Made by a program: the position numbers and the translations under genes. A stretch of DNA of 24,021 nt. Source: a virus. Each line of letters opens with the position of its first letter. Position 1 is the stretch's first letter. Shown piece after piece: positions 20,662 to 24,021 of the stretch. Location: positions 1-24,021 of the IMG/VR virus record IMGVR_UViG_3300013101_000095; one strand, given 5' to 3'. Under the pieces are notes generated by a model that was not told the DNA's origin, did no database searches, and was given only the letters and a program-made list of their open reading frames with translations.

Positions 20662-21037
20662 AGGCGTAGGCGGTAAATTCAAATTAAGTAAGAGAGACAT
20701 AAGTCAGATACAAGAAATGGCTGAGATGGGATTAAGATCTAATCATATTGCAGCTATTATGGGTTTTTCAAAACAGGCCTTCTTTAATATTATGACTAAG
20801 AACGAGAATATTCGTCTAGCTTATGATGCAGGTAAGGCCAATGGAGCTCGACAAGCAATAAAACATCTCATGACTCATATTGAAAATGGATCTGAGAAAT
20901 CACTTCACTTCTATTTAAAATTCATATCTGGTTATAATGCCACAGATGAATACATCGAATATCTATCTGAAAAAGAAGAATCAGATAAAAAACCAAAATT
21001 TCCATCATCTTTCAAGTTTGCTTTAATAGAAGATTGA
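20624..21037 (+). CDS. Terminase small subunit
   Basis: 137 residues. An HTH at about 31-56 (EMAEMGLRSNHIAAIMGFSK, then QAFFNIM) is followed by ENIRLAYDAGKANGARQAIK and EKSLHFYLK, the order usual in small terminases of siphophages: DNA-binding N-terminus, then helical oligomerization region. The C-terminus is charged and should contact the large subunit. It binds the packaging site and hands DNA to the motor. GGGAG 9 bases before the ATG. Separated from the large subunit gene by a terminator and a 100-residue gene, which is not the usual direct adjacency. Confidence 0.85.
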   Translation: MAKTTKVVPLPREGVGGKFKLSKRDISQIQEMAEMGLRSNHIAAIMGFSKQAFFNIMTKNENIRLAYDAGKANGARQAIKHLMTHIENGSEKSLHFYLKFISGYNATDEYIEYLSEKEESDKKPKFPSSFKFALIED

Positions 21038-21073
21038 TATTTACTACTCACTTTTTCCGTGTTATAAATAGAT

Positions 21074-21139
21074 ATGAATCAGATGAAAATGATTCAAACC
21101 ATTAATATCATAGCGACAGGGATGTTGCATTCTCATTAA
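21074..21139 (+). CDS. Possible 21-codon leader peptide before terminator
   Basis: ATG at 21074 to TAA at 21137-21139; the stop overlaps the start of the terminator stem. The peptide (NQMKMIQTINIIATGM and four more) has four Met and five Ile codons. No Shine-Dalgarno is seen and the first codons can pair into GAATCA/TGATTC (21076-21081, 21090-21095). Either a leader peptide or chance; listed because nothing else explains the stretch. Confidence 0.2.
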   Translation: MNQMKMIQTINIIATGMLHSH

Positions 21140-21170
21140 AAGGGCTTGCCGTTCAGGTAGGTCCTTTTTT
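21138..21170 (+). terminator. Intrinsic terminator between small and large terminase genes
   Basis: AAAAGGGCTTGCC (21138-21150) pairs with GGTAGGTCCTTTT (21156-21168) in 13 bp including three G-U pairs, over the 5-base loop GTTCA, and runs into six T (21165-21170). On DNA level it is less symmetric than at 19275 but as RNA it is a good terminator. Read-through or a separate promoter would be needed for the large terminase. Confidence 0.85.
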
Positions 21171-21182
21171 AATTAAAACTAC

Positions 21183-21485
21183 ATGAAAATAGACTTTAAA
21201 AATAATAATGCACATTTAATAGTTCCGTTTTGCGAATATTACGATAAAATTGTAATCCATGCAAGACGAGTTAAAAATACTAGATTAAGTACACCAGATC
21301 ATGATTTCGTATCATATCGCAATATGGCTAGACATTATGATATGCCAATTGTAGAACTTAAATACATATTCAATCATCTTGATGAACCAAGTCTCAGTAA
21401 TTCCCCATATTTTCCACAGTTAAAAGTAGGAGTAGTACCAAAATACATAGGATTCAAAGATGCAACCTACTATACAGGTACTTAA
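21183..21485 (+). CDS. Hypothetical 100-residue protein before large terminase
   Basis: Begins 13 bases after the terminator; no Shine-Dalgarno is seen before the ATG, which may mean leaderless or coupled translation, or a later start. Contains FCEYYDKIVIHARRVKN, then NMARHYDMPIVELKYIFNHL, which looks like a helix-turn-helix pair (short, with M-P-I at the turn), and a Pro/Tyr-rich end. Overlaps the large terminase gene by 26 bases and carries its AGGA ribosome-binding site. Could be a DNA-binding packaging accessory protein; no family recognised. Confidence 0.65.
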   Translation: MKIDFKNNNAHLIVPFCEYYDKIVIHARRVKNTRLSTPDHDFVSYRNMARHYDMPIVELKYIFNHLDEPSLSNSPYFPQLKVGVVPKYIGFKDATYYTGT

Positions 21486-22755
21486 ACACCAATTAAAATT
21501 CATAGAAGACAGAACAACTAAACATTTAGCCTTAGTCGGTGGTTTCGGTTGTGGTAAAACTTATACCTTCTGTCTTAAAGCTCTAGATTTAGCTTCCCGT
21601 AATGTCGGATTTACAGGTCTTTTATTAGAACCGACTTATGGTATGATCTCAGATACTCTAGCTCCAACCTTTCAAGAGATTTTAGATCTCTATAATATTC
21701 CATATGAAGTAAAGATCTCAAACTGGGAATTCAAACTCTATTTTGAAACTGGTATTACTAAAGTCATTATGAGATCTGCTGAGAACCACATGAAATGTCG
21801 TGGTATGAACTTAGCATTCGCTGGCATAGATGAAATCGATACAATTAAACCAGAAATAGCAGATGGTGCCTGGAAAACATGTCAATCTAGACTTCGTAAA
21901 GGAAATCCAAATGAGATTCTACAATTATTTACTACATCTACACCAGAAGGATTCGGTTTTCTTTATAATTATTTCGAAAAGAATAAACATAAAGAAAATC
22001 GTAAACTAATTCGTGCTAGAACTCAAGATAATCCATATCTTCAACCAGATTACATAGAAACTCTAAGAGCTGATTATCCACCTGAATTAATTGATGCATA
22101 TTTAGAAGGTAAATTTACAAACTTAACATCTGGAATTGTTTATACTTCATTTGATAGAGAAGAGAATAATACTGAATTAGATTATGAATGGGTTCTAGAA
22201 CAAGAACGTAAGTTTCCACATAATCCACCATTTACACTATACTGTGGTCAAGATTTTAACGTCGGTAAATGTTATACAGCTATTCATATTATTATAGATA
22301 AGAAACCATATGCTATTGCAGAACTCGCATTATCTAAGAATACTGAACATGTTATAACCCGTATAGATAATCTTTATCCAGATCGTAAGATTAAAATGTA
22401 TCCTGATAGTTCCGGTAAAAATGAAAGATCTAATGCATCTCAAACAGACATAACCCTGTTAAAGAATGCAGGTTATGAATTACATTATCCTACTAAAAAT
22501 CCATTCATTAGAGATCGAGTAGGTTCAGTAAATGCTATGTTAAAGAATAGTAACGACGAACGAAGATATTTTATAAATACTCAAAAGTGTCCAGTTTTAA
22601 CTGAATCTTTAGAACAACAGGTATACGATAAGACTGGTGTACCTGATAAAAATCATGACAACGATCATCCTGTAGATGCGATAGGGTATTTTATCCATAG
22701 AATGTATCCGCTTAAGAGAGCAAACACTAAAAAAATACAAATCATAGGAATTTAA
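21460..22755 (+). CDS. Terminase large subunit
   Basis: 431 residues, complete. ATPase: Walker A GGFGCGKT (27-34), Walker B LAFAGIDE (118-125) with catalytic E125, coupling motif TTSTPEG (158-164). Nuclease (RNase H fold): D265 (GQDFNVG), D316 (MYPDSSG) and D406 (HPVDAIGYF) are the likely metal ligands. It cuts the concatemer and pumps DNA through the portal using ATP. The set of motifs is complete. Start is ATG at 21460 after AGGATTCAAAG. Ends 3 bases before the portal gene. Confidence 0.96.
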   Translation: MQPTIQVLKHQLKFIEDRTTKHLALVGGFGCGKTYTFCLKALDLASRNVGFTGLLLEPTYGMISDTLAPTFQEILDLYNIPYEVKISNWEFKLYFETGITKVIMRSAENHMKCRGMNLAFAGIDEIDTIKPEIADGAWKTCQSRLRKGNPNEILQLFTTSTPEGFGFLYNYFEKNKHKENRKLIRARTQDNPYLQPDYIETLRADYPPELIDAYLEGKFTNLTSGIVYTSFDREENNTELDYEWVLEQERKFPHNPPFTLYCGQDFNVGKCYTAIHIIIDKKPYAIAELALSKNTEHVITRIDNLYPDRKIKMYPDSSGKNERSNASQTDITLLKNAGYELHYPTKNPFIRDRVGSVNAMLKNSNDERRYFINTQKCPVLTESLEQQVYDKTGVPDKNHDNDHPVDAIGYFIHRMYPLKRANTKKIQIIGI

Positions 22756-22758
22756 AAT

Positions 22759-24021
22759 ATGCCAATACAAACTACACATCCAGATTATGATATCGAAAAG
22801 CCTACCCTGACTCAGGATGCATTTGATGGCGATGTTAAACAGGAAAAATATGTAGGAAAACTATCCAAACAATCAAAACAGAAATATGAACAATATGTTA
22901 ATCGAGGCATTTATTACAATGTAATATCTCGTACTACTTCAGCTATTATAGGTACAATTCTTAGAAAAGATCCTGATATGGATGATTCTTTTAAAACTGT
23001 TAAAGAATTGACCGAACGAGAATTTATTGTAGATTTATTGAAAGGTTTACTATTACAAGGTCGTTCAGGTATTCTTACGGACTTCAATGATGAAAAACAA
23101 GAAGCTGAAATGATACCTATTCAAGGTGTTAATATTGTCAACTGGAGAGATGATAATAGTCTAATAGTACTTAAAGAATCTACCTACGTAGAAGACAAAG
23201 ACGATAAGTACAAATTAATAGCTCAAACTAATTACAGAGAATTATTCTTACAAGATGGAGTTTATACTACAAGAATATGGGTACCAGAAGGTAAGAACTC
23301 ATGGGTAGTTAAACCAGGTTCTGAAATTATACCAACTGTTAGAGGTAAGACTCTTGATTACATCCCATTCCAATTCATATCAGCATTTGATACTACACCA
23401 GAAGTTCATGCTCCAGTTCTTTACAATTTAGGTGATATTAACATATCTCATTTTAGAACTTCAGTAGATATGGAACACGTTGCCCATTACTCAGCATTAC
23501 CTACACCATGGGTTGCAGGAGATTTCCAATCATATGGAGAAGAAGAACAGGTTCAAGAAGTTCAAATTGGTTCAGAAACAGCATGGCATATGACAGAAAA
23601 TACTAAAGTAGGTTTTCTTGAATTTACAGGTATTTCAATAGATTCTCTAGCAGATATCATGTCACATAAAGAAGAACAAATGTTGAATATTGGTATTCGA
23701 TTATTATCCGATAAGAAAGGTGTAGAATCAGCAGAATCATTAACGATCAGATCTAATTCAGAAAATGCTACATTATTAGGCATGGTTCTTTCAATAGAGT
23801 CAGCGATTGTTTCCTCGTTGTTAACAATTAACTTATGGTCTAATATTACAACTGAACCATTATTTGAAATGTCTAAAGACTTCTCACCTACTCAATTGAC
23901 TGATAAAGATATTGAGATACAATTAAAATTATTAACAGAAGGTAAACTATCTGAACAGACATTCCTTGAGAATTTGTTTGATGGAGAAATAATCCCTGAT
24001 GTTGAAGAAGAAAGCAAAAGA
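22759..24021 (+). CDS. Portal protein, DUF4055 family (3' truncated by window end)
   Basis: 421 codons open to the right edge. Text typical of DUF4055: GIYYNVISRTTSAIIGTILRKDP near residues 52-75, LLLQGRSGILTDF, then GVNIVNWRDDNS, and the C-terminal IPFQFISAFD, DINISHFRTSVDMEHVAHYS and LPTPWVAG. DUF4055 proteins fill the portal position after the terminase in phages lacking other portal families. The portal is the 12-subunit ring for DNA passage and the docking point of the terminase. AGGA 11 bases before the ATG. Only a short C-terminus appears to be missing. Confidence 0.9.
   Translation, partial: MPIQTTHPDYDIEKPTLTQDAFDGDVKQEKYVGKLSKQSKQKYEQYVNRGIYYNVISRTTSAIIGTILRKDPDMDDSFKTVKELTEREFIVDLLKGLLLQGRSGILTDFNDEKQEAEMIPIQGVNIVNWRDDNSLIVLKESTYVEDKDDKYKLIAQTNYRELFLQDGVYTTRIWVPEGKNSWVVKPGSEIIPTVRGKTLDYIPFQFISAFDTTPEVHAPVLYNLGDINISHFRTSVDMEHVAHYSALPTPWVAGDFQSYGEEEQVQEVQIGSETAWHMTENTKVGFLEFTGISIDSLADIMSHKEEQMLNIGIRLLSDKKGVESAESLTIRSNSENATLLGMVLSIESAIVSSLLTINLWSNITTEPLFEMSKDFSPTQLTDKDIEIQLKLLTEGKLSEQTFLENLFDGEIIPDVEEESKR

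Noticed and set aside
21138-21170. tRNA-like 3' half (GTTCA loop with closing stem)
   Set aside because: No D or anticodon arm upstream, no CCA-compatible acceptor, and the six-T run marks a terminator.

Overview
This window is part of a tailed double-stranded DNA phage (or a complete prophage) genome. It is AT-rich, roughly one third G+C by eye, and almost fully coding on the + strand, with ATGA and TAATG stop/start overlaps throughout. The structural genes fit a long, non-contractile-tailed (siphovirus-like) phage whose tail tip is of the gene-transfer-agent (GTA) type: DUF2460, DUF2163, NlpC/P60 peptidase, then the large tip protein. A lipobox-bearing lipoprotein and the peptidoglycan peptidase suggest a Gram-negative host. 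I cannot name the host or a reference phage.

Layout. 1-4897: end of a probable tail tube gene, tail assembly chaperone with a programmed -1 frameshift, tape measure, distal tail protein, hub protein and tail peptidase. 4899-5363: three tiny genes inserted in the tip operon. 5360-9651: the tip ('megatron') protein, here split over three coupled genes, with a propeller-like protein and collagen/carbohydrate-binding-like modules where GTAs carry a TIM barrel. 9684-13998: fibre and appendage genes, including a tandem duplicated fibre pair and a second propeller-like protein. 13970-14324: two overlapping minus-strand genes, one a small two-helix membrane protein (holin-like candidate). 14325-19320: a block of small, mostly unrecognised genes with a ribbon-helix-helix regulator, several membrane proteins, a GIY-YIG-like nuclease and a lipoprotein, probably early/host-interaction functions. 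19320-20367: one unknown gene, then a non-coding, highly structured stretch with inverted repeats and 10-bp-phased hexamers. 20368-24021: packaging and head start: small terminase, an unknown gene, large terminase, and a DUF4055 portal that runs off the end.

The most unusual content is regulatory. A 58-bp sequence is repeated without any mismatch at 14701-14758 and 18789-18846, each copy ending at the start codon of an unrelated gene. It can fold as a compact H-type RNA pseudoknot followed by a hairpin that holds the ribosome-binding site. A tandem TGGTATACA element lies 5' of both copies: directly adjacent at 18750, but separated by one gene at 14355. A third leader at 15233-15275, different in sequence, has the same pseudoknot topology. 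With the phased-repeat region before the terminase genes (candidate packaging site or origin) and the terminator lying between the small and large terminase genes, these are the points I would look at first. No tRNA, rRNA, CRISPR array, insertion sequence or integrase was seen.
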